Assembly: GCF_022179805.1 (NCBI RefSeq)
Contig: NZ_BPUO01000014.1
Coordinates: forward strand, 87,238 to 151,237
Origin: Cupriavidus pauculus
GTDB lineage: Bacteria > Pseudomonadota > Gammaproteobacteria > Burkholderiales > Burkholderiaceae
Reading direction: 5' to 3'
DNA length: 64,000 nt
The stretch's first letter is position 1. Every line of letters starts with the position of its first letter. The position numbers and the translations under genes are program-made. Below the pieces are notes generated by a model. It saw only the letters and a program-made list of their open reading frames with translations. It was not told the origin of the DNA and ran no database searches. Below are positions 25,421 through 33,356 of the stretch, piece by piece.

Positions 25421-26621
25421 TGAAAGCAAGACCGAGCATCCATCGCAAGCCAATCGGCGCCCGCCATTTACTGCGCAGCGCGCTGATCGCGCTGCCTGCC
25501 ATCGCACTGCTGGGCGCCTGCGCCACCACTGACTCGATGCCGACGGCACACGACGCCCGCGTGGTCGAGGTGGCCAGCTCCGACCGCGTGGTCAACGCGC
25601 GGTGGCGACCACAGCCGACGGCAGCCGCCTGTTCGTATCGATGCCGCAGGTGGAGGGCCCCGGCGCTCAGGTGGCCGAGTTGAAGTGCGGCAAGTTTGTG
25701 CCGTATCCCAACCTGGAGTGGAGCCTCTGGAAGGACGGTGCCGATCCGCGTGCCACGTTGCTGCACGTGAATACGGTGCGTATTGGCCCTGACGGCGACC
25801 TGTGGGTGGTCGACGCGGGCGGCTTCCGCGTAGGTGGCAAGGCCGTGCCCGGTGCCGCCAAGATCGTTAGCATCGACCTGAAGACCAACCGGATCCGTCG
25901 CACCTACCAGGCGCCGGCATCGGTCATCGGCGAGTACAGCTACTTCAACGATATCCGCTTCAACGGCCGCAAGGCCTACATCAGCGATGCGGCGGCCACG
26001 CATCCCGGCATCGTCGTGCTGGATCTCGATTCGGGGGCGATGCACCGCGTGCTCGATAACCACCCCTCCACGATTGCCGCTCACGCGATGATCGCCGACG
26101 GCGGACGTGTCATCCGCCTGAAGGACCCGATCCCTGACAGCGCAGGCAAGCCGACCTACAGCAAGTACGTCAACATCGACCAGATCGAGGTGAGCCCCGA
26201 TGGAAAATGGCTGTACTTCCAGCCCATCGGCGGCCCGCTTGCGCGCGTGCCGACCGCACTGATCAACGACCCGGGCGTGCCGGCGGACAAGTTGTCGGCA
26301 GCGGTCGAAAAGGTCGTGGATACCTGGATGGCGGCCGGCAGCGCCATCGACGCCGAAGGGAACATCTATATGTCGAAGGTCACCAACCGGAGCGTCATGC
26401 GTGTGTAATCCGACGGCAAGGTGTCGACGCTGGTTTCCGATCCGCGCCTGACCTGGATTGACGCGATGTGGGTGGCAAACGACGGCAACCTGTACATGCC
26501 TGCCGCGCAGCTCGACCGTACGTCCACCAACCTGGCTGGTGCTCCCGCACAGATCGAGTACCCGGTGAAGATCTACAAGATGCAGGTCCAGGCACAGCCG
26601 TCGGCAATCGACCATCGGTAA
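25421..26621 (+). pseudogene. Decayed Yellow/MRJP-like (SMP-30-type) lipoprotein
   Basis: Three pieces in the same order make one protein of about 400 residues. The N-terminus (from 25421) has a lipobox LLGAC. Near 25595-25605 the frame shifts by one so that VATTADGSRLFV continues in another frame to 26405. An in-frame TAA at 26406-26408 then interrupts it, and the frame resumes with SDGKVSTLVSDPRLTW to 26621. The middle holds the beta-propeller motifs DLWVVDAG, SYFNDIRFNG and AYISDAA of the Yellow/major royal jelly protein family. Two separate lesions make loss of function likely. It ends the aldolase operon. Confidence 0.85.
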
Positions 26622-26680
26622 AGCCATCACGGCCCGGTTCGTAGCCAGGGTCGTTTCGTAGTCTGGCAACTCCGCCGCAC

Positions 26681-26704
26681 CGTTATGTAGGTTAATATAT
26701 AACG
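26681..26704. promoter_or_regulatory. ModE-type molybdate-responsive operator 1
   Basis: The half-sites CGTTATGT and ATATAACG are separated by exactly 8 bases, matching the 24-bp layout of the ModE site in front of the E. coli modABC operon. The outer bases extend it to an 11-bp perfect inverted repeat (CGCACCGTTAT with ATAACGGTGCG). It ends 64 bp upstream of the DUF2325 start, a normal promoter position. Confidence 0.7.
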
Positions 26705-26768
26705 GTGCGCGCCTCGACGCGCGTCCAAAAACACGCCCGTCCGATCGAGTTCCAAGCTGCCAGACGCC

Positions 26769-27995
26769 ATGCAACGACCGCCGTTTGCCCTCGCGCGCAC
26801 CAGCGTACAAGGTGTTGCGCGCAGCCTCGATGCCGCTGGCTGCTGTACGCCTGCACCCGCGCCGCGCGCCGCCATCGGCCGCCGCGTAGGTCTGGCCGAC
26901 CTCGATCCCCATTTTCACTGCTCGATCATTGGCACCTGCCTGTCGACGGGTGAATTGCGCAAGATCGTCCAGGGTGTCGCGCCTCTGGCGAAGGATGCCG
27001 ACGACATCGAGGTCCATCACGAGGCGGTCAGCCTTGCGCAGCGGGGCGGACTGGCGGCCCGCGCCATTCAGAAAGCGCTGGAGCAGCGCCACAGCACCGC
27101 GATCCGGCAGTTTGCAGCGGCGACGGATGCCGAAGCGGTGTTGGCCGCCTGGAACCACGCGCTGGCCAGTGGCGATGTGCCAGGGGCCTATTGGGCCGCC
27201 ATGACCCATCCGGCAACCTCGCCGGATGTCCGAAGAAAGGCGTTCGGCGATGTTCATATGCTGTCGCATCTGGTCGGCGCCGCCAATCGGGCCGACATCC
27301 GCCGCTTGGTTGCCCTGGAGGCCGAGAATCAGGCGCTGAAGGAGCAGGTAGCCGGGCAGCAGCAACGCATTCAGGGCATGGCCAGCGAGCAGGCCGAAGC
27401 GTTGCGGCAGGCCGAGGATGAACTGGCGATGCTCCGTGGCCGGCAAAACGCTGCCGCGCCGGTGCCTGTCATCGATATGGTTGATCGGCAGCCACTGATC
27501 ACTGCGCAATTGCAGCGGATTGCCACAGCCGAAGCGCGCGAGGCGCATGCGAACGAATCCATGCGAGCGATGCAGACGGAACTCGACAGCCTGCGCCAGC
27601 AACTGGAGTCCAGCCGTGCGGAAGCACTCGCGATGGAGGCGCTGGTCGCCGGATTTCATGCCTCCGGCGAGGCTCGCGGCAATGAGGGGCTTGCGCTGGC
27701 CAACAAGCAGATTGTCTACGTGGGTGGCCGGCCTGGCACGACTTCCACTATCCGGGCACTGGTCGAGCGTGCCGGGGGCGGCTTCCAGGATCACGACGGC
27801 GGGCTCGAAGACCGCAAGGGACGCCTGCCTGCCATGATCGCGTCGGCGGACATGGTGGTCTTTCCGGTCGATTGCGTCGATCACGACTCGGTCAGCATGC
27901 TCAAGCGTGTCTGCCAGCATCAAGGCATTCGCTACTACCCGCTGCGCAGTGCGAGTGTCGCCAGCTTCCTGGAATTGATGGAACGCCTTGCCTGA
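26769..27995 (+). CDS. DUF2325 domain protein with central coiled coil
   Basis: A 408-residue cytoplasmic protein. Residues about 55-170 are helical; about 175-300 are a long coiled coil (LEAENQALKEQVAGQQQRIQ); the last 90 residues are a DUF2325 domain with IVYVGGRPGTT, FQDHDGGLED and MVVFPVDCVDHDS, a Rossmann-like fold that may bind a nucleotide. The function of the family is not known to me. The ribosome-binding site is weak. A ModE-type site lies in its promoter and the metal-free formate dehydrogenase follows 192 bp downstream on the same strand. Confidence 0.82.
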   Translation: MQRPPFALARTSVQGVARSLDAAGCCTPAPAPRAAIGRRVGLADLDPHFHCSIIGTCLSTGELRKIVQGVAPLAKDADDIEVHHEAVSLAQRGGLAARAIQKALEQRHSTAIRQFAAATDAEAVLAAWNHALASGDVPGAYWAAMTHPATSPDVRRKAFGDVHMLSHLVGAANRADIRRLVALEAENQALKEQVAGQQQRIQGMASEQAEALRQAEDELAMLRGRQNAAAPVPVIDMVDRQPLITAQLQRIATAEAREAHANESMRAMQTELDSLRQQLESSRAEALAMEALVAGFHASGEARGNEGLALANKQIVYVGGRPGTTSTIRALVERAGGGFQDHDGGLEDRKGRLPAMIASADMVVFPVDCVDHDSVSMLKRVCQHQGIRYYPLRSASVASFLELMERLA

Positions 27996-28187
27996 GTCAG
28001 CGGTAATCCATCGCTGCCGCGCCGGCGCTTGGCGCCTTGATAAGCGGCGCCGATCAGGAAATCAAATCAAACGATTGGTCATGCCCTTGGGGTGTGTCCC
28101 AAGATGGTCACGTGCAGTTTCGGACTGTACCTCCCGCCCCGCGAAGAGCGTGGCATCGATCATCAGGACCCCAGCAAGGATACGAGA

Positions 28188-29390
28188 ATGGCCAAGATTG
28201 TTTGTGTTCTCTACGATGACCCCGTCAAGGGCTATCCCAAGAGCTATGCGCGTGATGACCTGCCGCAGCTTGAGCGTTACCCCGACGGGCAGACGCTGCC
28301 GACGCCGCGCGCCATCGACTTCACGCCGGGCACGTTGCTGGGTAGCGTCTCCGGCGAGCTTGGCCTGCGCAAGTATCTGGAAGCCAATGGCCATGAACTA
28401 GTGGTGACATCCAGCAAGGATGGCGCCGGTAGCGTCCTGGACCGTGAGCTTCATGACGCCGAGATCGTGATCTCCCAGCCGTTCTGGCCGGCTTACATGA
28501 CGGCCGAACGCATTGCCCGGGCGCCGAAGTTGAAGATGATCGTGACGGCGGGCATCGGCTCTGATCACACCGATCTGCAGGCAGCGATGGATCGTGGCAT
28601 CACCGTCGCCGAGGTGACCTACTGCAACAGCAACAGCGTCGCGGAACACGTGGTGATGATGACGCTGGGACTGGTCCGCAACTACATTCCGTCGTACAAC
28701 TGGGTGACCAAGGGCGGCTGGAATATCGCTGATTGCGTCGCGCGGTCCTACGACGTCGAAGGCATGCATGTCGGCACGGTGGCCGCCGGGCGGATTGGCC
28801 TGCGCGTGCTGCGCCTGCTCAAGCCGTTCGACATGAAGCTGCACTACATGGACCGCCACCGCCTGCCGGAAGCTGTGGAGCGGGAACTGAACCTCACGCA
28901 CCACACCAACCTCGAAAGCCTGACCCGCGTGTGCGATGTGGTGACGCTGAATTGTCCGCTGCACCCCGAAACCGAGCACATGATCAACGCCGATTCGCTG
29001 AAGAAGTTCAAGCGCGGCGCCTACCTGATCAACACCGCTCGTGGCAAGCTCTGCGACACCAATGCCGTCGTGGCGGCGCTGGAAAGCGGGCAGCTTGCAG
29101 GCTACGCCGGCGACGTATGGTTTCCGCAGCCCGCGCCGGCCGATCACCCGTGGCGCTCGATGCCGCACCATGGCATGACGCCGCATATCTCCGGTACCAG
29201 CCTTTCGGCGCAGGCTCGCTATGCGGCGGGTACGCGAGAAATCCTGGAGTGCTATTTCGAGGGTCGGCCCATTCGCAATGAGTACCTGATCGTGCAGGGC
29301 GGCAGCCTGGCGGGTGTGGGCGCGCATTCGTATAGCGCGGGCAATGCCACGAAGGGGTCGGAAGAGGCCGCCCGGTTCCGGCAGAAGTAG
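28188..29390 (+). CDS. NAD-dependent formate dehydrogenase, metal-free type
   Basis: A 400-residue enzyme that oxidises formate to CO2 with NAD+. It keeps every key residue of Pseudomonas-type FDH, each shifted by one: Ile123/Gly124 (TAGIGSDH), Asn147 (CNSN), Asp222 (YMDRHRLP, which selects NAD+), Arg285 (NTARGK), Asp309, Gln314 and His333 (PHISGTS). This distinguishes it from phosphoglycerate dehydrogenases. The start has AAGGA seven bases upstream. It needs no molybdenum or other metal. A small hairpin (CTTGGG/CCCAAG) lies at 28086-28103, and a convergent LysR gene lies downstream. Confidence 0.95.
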   Translation: MAKIVCVLYDDPVKGYPKSYARDDLPQLERYPDGQTLPTPRAIDFTPGTLLGSVSGELGLRKYLEANGHELVVTSSKDGAGSVLDRELHDAEIVISQPFWPAYMTAERIARAPKLKMIVTAGIGSDHTDLQAAMDRGITVAEVTYCNSNSVAEHVVMMTLGLVRNYIPSYNWVTKGGWNIADCVARSYDVEGMHVGTVAAGRIGLRVLRLLKPFDMKLHYMDRHRLPEAVERELNLTHHTNLESLTRVCDVVTLNCPLHPETEHMINADSLKKFKRGAYLINTARGKLCDTNAVVAALESGQLAGYAGDVWFPQPAPADHPWRSMPHHGMTPHISGTSLSAQARYAAGTREILECYFEGRPIRNEYLIVQGGSLAGVGAHSYSAGNATKGSEEAARFRQK

Positions 29391-29414
29391 GAGCGCAGGC
29401 CAGACCATCGGACC

Positions 29415-29450
29415 TGGCGCCCGGCAACGCAATGATGCTGCCGGGCGCCA
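29415..29450. terminator. Strong hairpin between convergent genes
   Basis: A perfect 12-bp stem, TGGCGCCCGGCA with TGCCGGGCGCCA, with a 12-base loop, placed between the stops of the formate dehydrogenase and LysR genes. There is no T-run on either side, so it may act with Rho or protect 3' ends. Confidence 0.65.
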
Positions 29451-29455
29451 AGGTT

Positions 29456-30367
29456 TCAATTCGCAAGCAGGGCGTCGATGCGCCCCTGCATATCGAGCTC
29501 CCGGAAGCCGCGTAGGGCAGCGCTCATGATCGGGCCAACCGGTTGTTGATCCCGATAGACGAGCCCGATCTGCCGCTCCAGTCGTGGAATCATGGGGATG
29601 GAATGCAGCCGCTCGGAAGTTTCCGTCAGGCACAGAACGCTGTGCGGCAGGATGCTGAAAAGCCTGGTGCGCTTGACGTGGGCGTATAGCGCCGTCATGG
29701 AATCCGTTTCCACGGCCGGGGCGGCGAGTTTGCCGGCTGCGGCGAAAGCAGCGTCGATGCCGCGCCGGCATTGCAGGTTGGCGCTGAACAGGCAGAGCGG
29801 CAGGGTTGCCGCGTGTTCCCACGAGGCGGTCTCCGCGCCCTCGAACATTTCGGCATCGGCGGCCACCAGGACGTAGCGCTCGCAAAAGATCGGCAAGGTA
29901 CGGAAACTGCCGAGTCGTTCGTCGTCGAGATAGCTCACGCCGATGTCCAGTTCGAAATCGCCGAGCTTGCGCAGGATCTCGGTGGCGGAAAGCGTGTAGA
30001 CCTGGTGCCGCATGCGTGGGTAGCGCTCCAGGCAATATTGCGTCAGCGTCGGCACGAGCGGCAGGGACGCCGGTATCACGCCCATGCGCAGCACGCCGGC
30101 TGGGTCTTCACGGCCCGCCCGCGCGTCCTGGCGCAGATGTTCGCAGTCGGCCAGCACGCGCCGCGCCCAGGCCAGCACGCGCTCGCCGTCTTCGGTAAAG
30201 CCTTCGAAGCGGCGTCCCCGCTGGATGATCACCACGCCCAACTCTTCCTCGATGCCCCGGATGGCCCCGGACAGGGCAGGCTGGGACACATTGCAAACCG
30301 CCGCCGCCCGCCCGAAGTGACGTTCCTTCGCGAGCGCCACCACGTAGCTCAGTTGCCGGATGAACAT
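29456..30367 (-). CDS. LysR-family regulator beside formate dehydrogenase
   Basis: A 303-residue LysR protein of the OxyR/CynR-like group: MFIRQLSYVVALAKERHFGRAA, then VSQPALSGAIRGIEEELG as recognition helix, and an effector domain from LRMGVIPA. It converges on formate dehydrogenase and diverges from the HDAC-like gene. A ModE-type site lies 53-76 bp upstream of its start. It is a candidate activator of the formate dehydrogenase or HDAC-like gene under low molybdenum; this is inferred from position. Confidence 0.88.
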   Translation of the reverse strand: MFIRQLSYVVALAKERHFGRAAAVCNVSQPALSGAIRGIEEELGVVIIQRGRRFEGFTEDGERVLAWARRVLADCEHLRQDARAGREDPAGVLRMGVIPASLPLVPTLTQYCLERYPRMRHQVYTLSATEILRKLGDFELDIGVSYLDDERLGSFRTLPIFCERYVLVAADAEMFEGAETASWEHAATLPLCLFSANLQCRRGIDAAFAAAGKLAAPAVETDSMTALYAHVKRTRLFSILPHSVLCLTETSERLHSIPMIPRLERQIGLVYRDQQPVGPIMSAALRGFRELDMQGRIDALLAN

Positions 30368-30419
30368 TTGCGTCTCCTTGGCTGGCTGCTGGCCGCAAGG
30401 TCGTTCGCGGACGCAGCTC

Positions 30420-30443
30420 CGTTATATTTTGCCAAATATATCG
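30420..30443. promoter_or_regulatory. ModE-type molybdate-responsive operator 2
   Basis: The half-sites CGTTATAT and ATATATCG are separated by 8 bases (TTTGCCAA), the same 24-bp layout as the other two sites. The left half is identical to the ModE consensus. It lies in the divergent promoter region, 53 bp from the LysR start and 164 bp from the HDAC-like start. Confidence 0.7.
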
Positions 30444-30607
30444 TATATCTGAGCCGGAAGGGATCGCCGTGCACCCGGTTGCACAGGTTACGACGGCACG
30501 GAAATGTTCTGATATATTACATACCAGTCGGGCGCCATGCTGATTGGCGTGGCTCGCCGGTATGCGATACAGGGACCGTCGCCGGTTGAAATCGAGGACA
30601 GCCGAAT

Positions 30608-31552
30608 ATGACAACAACGATCATCTACACCCACGCCGCGTGTCTGGAGCACCGCCCCGGTCCGCACCATCCCGAGTCGCCCGAGCGCCTGAAAGCCGTG
30701 GTGCAGGCGCTGCGAACACCGGATTTTGCGTCGCTGGCATGGCGCGACGCGCCGATGGGCACCGTCGAGCAGTTGCGACTGATCCACGATGCGGACTATA
30801 TCGACGAGATCGAGCAGAGCATTCCCACCCACGGATACGTGCCACTCGACGCGGGCGATACCATCATGTCGCCGGGTTCATGGGAAGCCGTCATGCGCTG
30901 CGTCGGCGCGGCCTGCGCGGGTGTCGACGCCGTGATGGACGGCCAGGCCCGCAACGTGTTCTGCGCGACGCGGCCGTGCGGCCATCACGCCGAACCCGGG
31001 AAGGCGATGGGCTTTTGCATTTTCAACCAGGCGGCAATCGCGGCAGCCTACGCCTACGAGGTGCATAAACTCGAACGCGTCGCCGTGGTCGATTTCGATG
31101 TGCATCACGGTAATGGCACCCAGGACGCATTCTTCAACCGTCCGGAGCTGTTCTACGCGTCCAGCCACCAGTCGCCGTTCTATCCCGGCACCGGTGCGCG
31201 GTCCGAAACCGGGGTGAACCACAATATCGTCAACGTTCCATTGCCGCGCGGTTGCGATTCGACGCAATTCCGTGAGGCTATTTCCGCCCATGTACTGCCT
31301 GCGCTCACGGCGTTCGCCCCTGAGCTTCTCATTTTGTCCACTGGATTCGACGCACACCGCCTGGATCCCCTTGCAGGCATGAACCTGGAGGACGACGACT
31401 TCCATTGGGTCACCAGGGAATTGATGCAGATTGCCGACAAGACGTGCGACGGCCGCATCGTGTCGATTCTGGAAGGGGGGTACAGCCTGGATGCGTTGGC
31501 CACGAGTACGGTGGCGCATGTCGGCGCGCTAATGCAAGCCGAAGCCGCGTAG
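30608..31552 (+). CDS. Histone deacetylase-like amidohydrolase
   Basis: A 314-residue zinc amidohydrolase of the HDAC/acetylpolyamine amidohydrolase/AcuC superfamily. His126-His127 (CGHHAEPG) are the general base pair; Asp164, His166 (DFDVHHGNGT) and Asp248 (GFDAHRLDP) bind zinc; LEGGYS closes the site. Bacterial members remove acetyl groups from polyamines, small molecules or proteins. It ends 4 bp from the convergent nifQ stop. Its 240-bp upstream region contains ModE-type operator 2. Confidence 0.92.
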   Translation: MTTTIIYTHAACLEHRPGPHHPESPERLKAVVQALRTPDFASLAWRDAPMGTVEQLRLIHDADYIDEIEQSIPTHGYVPLDAGDTIMSPGSWEAVMRCVGAACAGVDAVMDGQARNVFCATRPCGHHAEPGKAMGFCIFNQAAIAAAYAYEVHKLERVAVVDFDVHHGNGTQDAFFNRPELFYASSHQSPFYPGTGARSETGVNHNIVNVPLPRGCDSTQFREAISAHVLPALTAFAPELLILSTGFDAHRLDPLAGMNLEDDDFHWVTRELMQIADKTCDGRIVSILEGGYSLDALATSTVAHVGALMQAEAA

Positions 31553-31556
31553 CGCT

Positions 31557-32165
31557 TTAATGCGTCGCCGGACCGGCTGCCTTCAGCGGATGGATATCGA
31601 TGCGCACCTCAGGGCCATGGCACCGGGTGTAATGCTCGCAGCCCGAACAGGACGGCTCGGGGCATGGATGAATATCGAGCCGCTCGCAGACACGATGATA
31701 GAAGAATTTCTTCCATTTCATGTCTGTGATATTCGCGTCGAAGACCGGGCGGAAGTTCTCTACGAGTAGCGCAGAGACGTCTTCACGGCCCGACAGGGCC
31801 ATGTCCTGCCACAGATGTGTGCTGCCGAAGCAGCCGCAGGCCAGGGCATGCGCTGCCCATCGCACCGCCAGCGCGTCGGCGCCCGGCGTCTGCCCGTCAA
31901 CCAGCATGTCCACAAGGTCGCCAAACTCGCACGGCATCTCCATCGCCTCGACCGGTTCGGCGTCGGGTGCCCATCCGCTGCGCGCCGCACCAGGAAAATA
32001 ATGGTCCAGCATGGCCCGGAATTCGGCGCCCGGCAGCCCAAGCCACTGCGCAAACCGGGGCAGGCGGCCGCTGGCAGCACTCTCGAGCACGCCAGACAGC
32101 GCACGCGAGACGCTGTCGCCGGGGTGCGACGCAAAGGCATCAAGAAGGAGCAGCGATCGGTTCAT
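31557..32165 (-). CDS. nifQ: NifQ-like molybdenum-trafficking protein
   Basis: A 202-residue protein with the NifQ C-terminal cluster motif C-x4-C-x2-C-x5-C at cysteines 168, 173, 176 and 182, preceded by the family stretch MKWKKFFYHRVCERL. In diazotrophs NifQ carries a Mo-Fe-S cluster that delivers molybdenum to nitrogenase cofactor assembly. No other nif gene is present here, so a role in general molybdenum supply is likely. The start at 32165 has no clear ribosome-binding site, and a ModE-type site begins 5 bases upstream of it. Confidence 0.9.
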   Translation of the reverse strand: MNRSLLLLDAFASHPGDSVSRALSGVLESAASGRLPRFAQWLGLPGAEFRAMLDHYFPGAARSGWAPDAEPVEAMEMPCEFGDLVDMLVDGQTPGADALAVRWAAHALACGCFGSTHLWQDMALSGREDVSALLVENFRPVFDANITDMKWKKFFYHRVCERLDIHPCPEPSCSGCEHYTRCHGPEVRIDIHPLKAAGPATH

Positions 32166-32169
32166 GCAC

Positions 32170-32193
32170 CGAAATATATGCTCGTATATAGCG
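32170..32193. promoter_or_regulatory. ModE-type molybdate-responsive operator 3
   Basis: The half-sites CGAAATAT and ATATAGCG are separated by 8 bases (ATGCTCGT). It is the weakest of the three by symmetry but keeps the CG-N2-ATAT / ATAT-N2-CG frame and spacing. It covers the region directly upstream of nifQ, where it would block transcription or ribosome access. Confidence 0.62.
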
Positions 32194-32236
32194 GTGGTCA
32201 AATACCCGGCATTCACGGTTGTCCCGCTGCGCGGGT

Positions 32237-32635
32237 TCAGTCCCTGCAGTAGCCTTCGCCCGCGCGGACCGTCAGGCAGTTCTTCTTGTCGGCGAGCCAT
32301 TTCATGCCGGTCTCGGCGCCATTGGTGGCGCGGATGGTTTCCCTGGTGCCGTCGCGCTCGAATTCGATGTCGCCGTCGGCATACCGGCCCTCGAACTTGC
32401 GCGGACCGTCGAGATTCTGCACGGTGACGTCGTATTTGCCGTGGCCGCCGGCCAGTTCAAGGAACGTGCCTTCGGGCCCCGTCCATTTGCCGAGCCATGC
32501 GTCAGTGCGCGGTGCGCTGGCTGACATCGGTGTGTTTTCCGCATTCTTCTGAGAGGATGAATTGCGGTCCGAGCAGCCTGCCACGGCCACGATGGTAGTT
32601 AGTAATACGGCGAGGGGGAGGCGGAATGTCTTCAT
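32237..32635 (-). CDS. Small predicted lipoprotein
   Basis: A 132-residue protein from the ATG at 32635 with a type II signal peptide; the lipobox VAGC places the lipidated cysteine at residue 21. The mature part, about 85 residues, looks like a small beta domain (WLGKWTGPEGTFLEL, GKYDVTVQNLDG), with two more cysteines near the end that could form a disulfide. It would sit in the cell envelope. It is divergent from a gene with a LexA box between them. No family assigned. Confidence 0.75.
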   Translation of the reverse strand: MKTFRLPLAVLLTTIVAVAGCSDRNSSSQKNAENTPMSASAPRTDAWLGKWTGPEGTFLELAGGHGKYDVTVQNLDGPRKFEGRYADGDIEFERDGTRETIRATNGAETGMKWLADKKNCLTVRAGEGYCRD

Positions 32636-32754
32636 CGGTCGATTGACATGGGCGGGCATCGGCGGATTCTCGCACGGCGATTTGGAACGCCACGCCGAAG
32701 AGGACGAACCGCCCGTTTTTTTTCCCTTTATGACTTGCAGGCCAGTTGACCGGT

Positions 32755-32774
32755 ACTGTATATTTATACAGTAC
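32755..32774. promoter_or_regulatory. LexA (SOS) box
   Basis: The core CTGTATATTTATACAG (32757-32772) fits the CTGT-N8-ACAG consensus of E. coli-type LexA, which beta-proteobacteria share. The flanking TA on both sides extends the symmetry to 20 bp with one mismatch. It lies 79 bp upstream of the 142-residue gene and 120 bp upstream of the divergent lipoprotein gene. Confidence 0.8.
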
Positions 32775-32853
32775 TCGCCGCACCCCGGAAAACTTGGCTA
32801 CTGAAGCCTCCGTGCGGCGCCCGCGCTTTGTCTCCCTATCTCGAAAGGCAACC

Positions 32854-33282
32854 ATGTTCGTGGACCGCACCGAAATCATCAATGCCGCCAAGGCACTCCG
32901 CGCCAGCCAGGAAGAATCCAGGTACAGCAAGATCGTCGTGCTGGCGAACAAGCAGCTCAAGGCCATGCAGACGGCCATCCAGAAGGGCAAGGAAGAATTC
33001 GAGACCAGCCTGGTACTCGATATCACCGAAGAGAATCCGCAAGCAGCGCTGGAACCGCGGGCGCGCCGGCTGGCCGACGACCTTCGAGCGCAGGGCTATA
33101 CCGCAACGGTGACGACGTTTGCCGAGGCCAGCACTGATCGCAAGAACTGGACGCCGAATATCACGGTCGTCATCGGTCTGGGCGATATGGTTGCGGAGGG
33201 CGAGAGCGAAATCGCGGAAAACATGGTGGCTGAGGAGACGAAAGTCGCGGTGGCCGACGAGGCTATCCCTGAAATGGCGTAA
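32854..33282 (+). CDS. Hypothetical protein downstream of a LexA box
   Basis: A 142-residue soluble protein beginning MFVDRTEIINAAKALRA, with AAAGG before the start. The first 60 residues look helical, the middle carries alternating strands and helices (SLVLDIT, ARRLADDLRAQGYTATVTTF, ITVVIGLG), and the tail is acidic. I do not recognise the family. The upstream LexA-type palindrome suggests induction by DNA damage. A hairpin follows 30 bp after the stop. Confidence 0.65.
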   Translation: MFVDRTEIINAAKALRASQEESRYSKIVVLANKQLKAMQTAIQKGKEEFETSLVLDITEENPQAALEPRARRLADDLRAQGYTATVTTFAEASTDRKNWTPNITVVIGLGDMVAEGESEIAENMVAEETKVAVADEAIPEMA

Positions 33283-33312
33283 GGGCAGAGCAGGGCAGGC
33301 AGATAGTTCGGA

Positions 33313-33338
33313 ACAGAGCCCGGCATCACGGGCTCTGT
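33313..33338. terminator. Stem-loop after the LexA-box gene
   Basis: A perfect 10-bp stem, ACAGAGCCCG with CGGGCTCTGT, around GCATCA; it extends further as GGAAC/GTTCC with a two-base bulge. There is no T-run. It probably ends the upstream transcript and sits about 20 bp from where the transposase remnant breaks off. Confidence 0.6.
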
Positions 33339-33356
33339 GTTCCGCTTTGGGATTCA

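Noticed and set aside
24651..27923. A 1090-residue open frame on the minus strand
   Set aside because: It lies opposite the RraA-type, Yellow-like and DUF2325 genes, shows arginine/histidine-rich shadow composition and no domain; high GC content keeps antisense frames open.
28188..29390. Phosphoglycerate dehydrogenase as the identity of this gene
   Set aside because: The full set of formate dehydrogenase residues, including the N-terminal QPFWPAYMT region and YMDRHRLP, is present; phosphoglycerate dehydrogenases lack these.
31557..32165. A nitrogen-fixation cluster suggested by nifQ
   Set aside because: No nifHDK, nifENB or regulator genes lie in the window; the neighbours are unrelated to nitrogenase.
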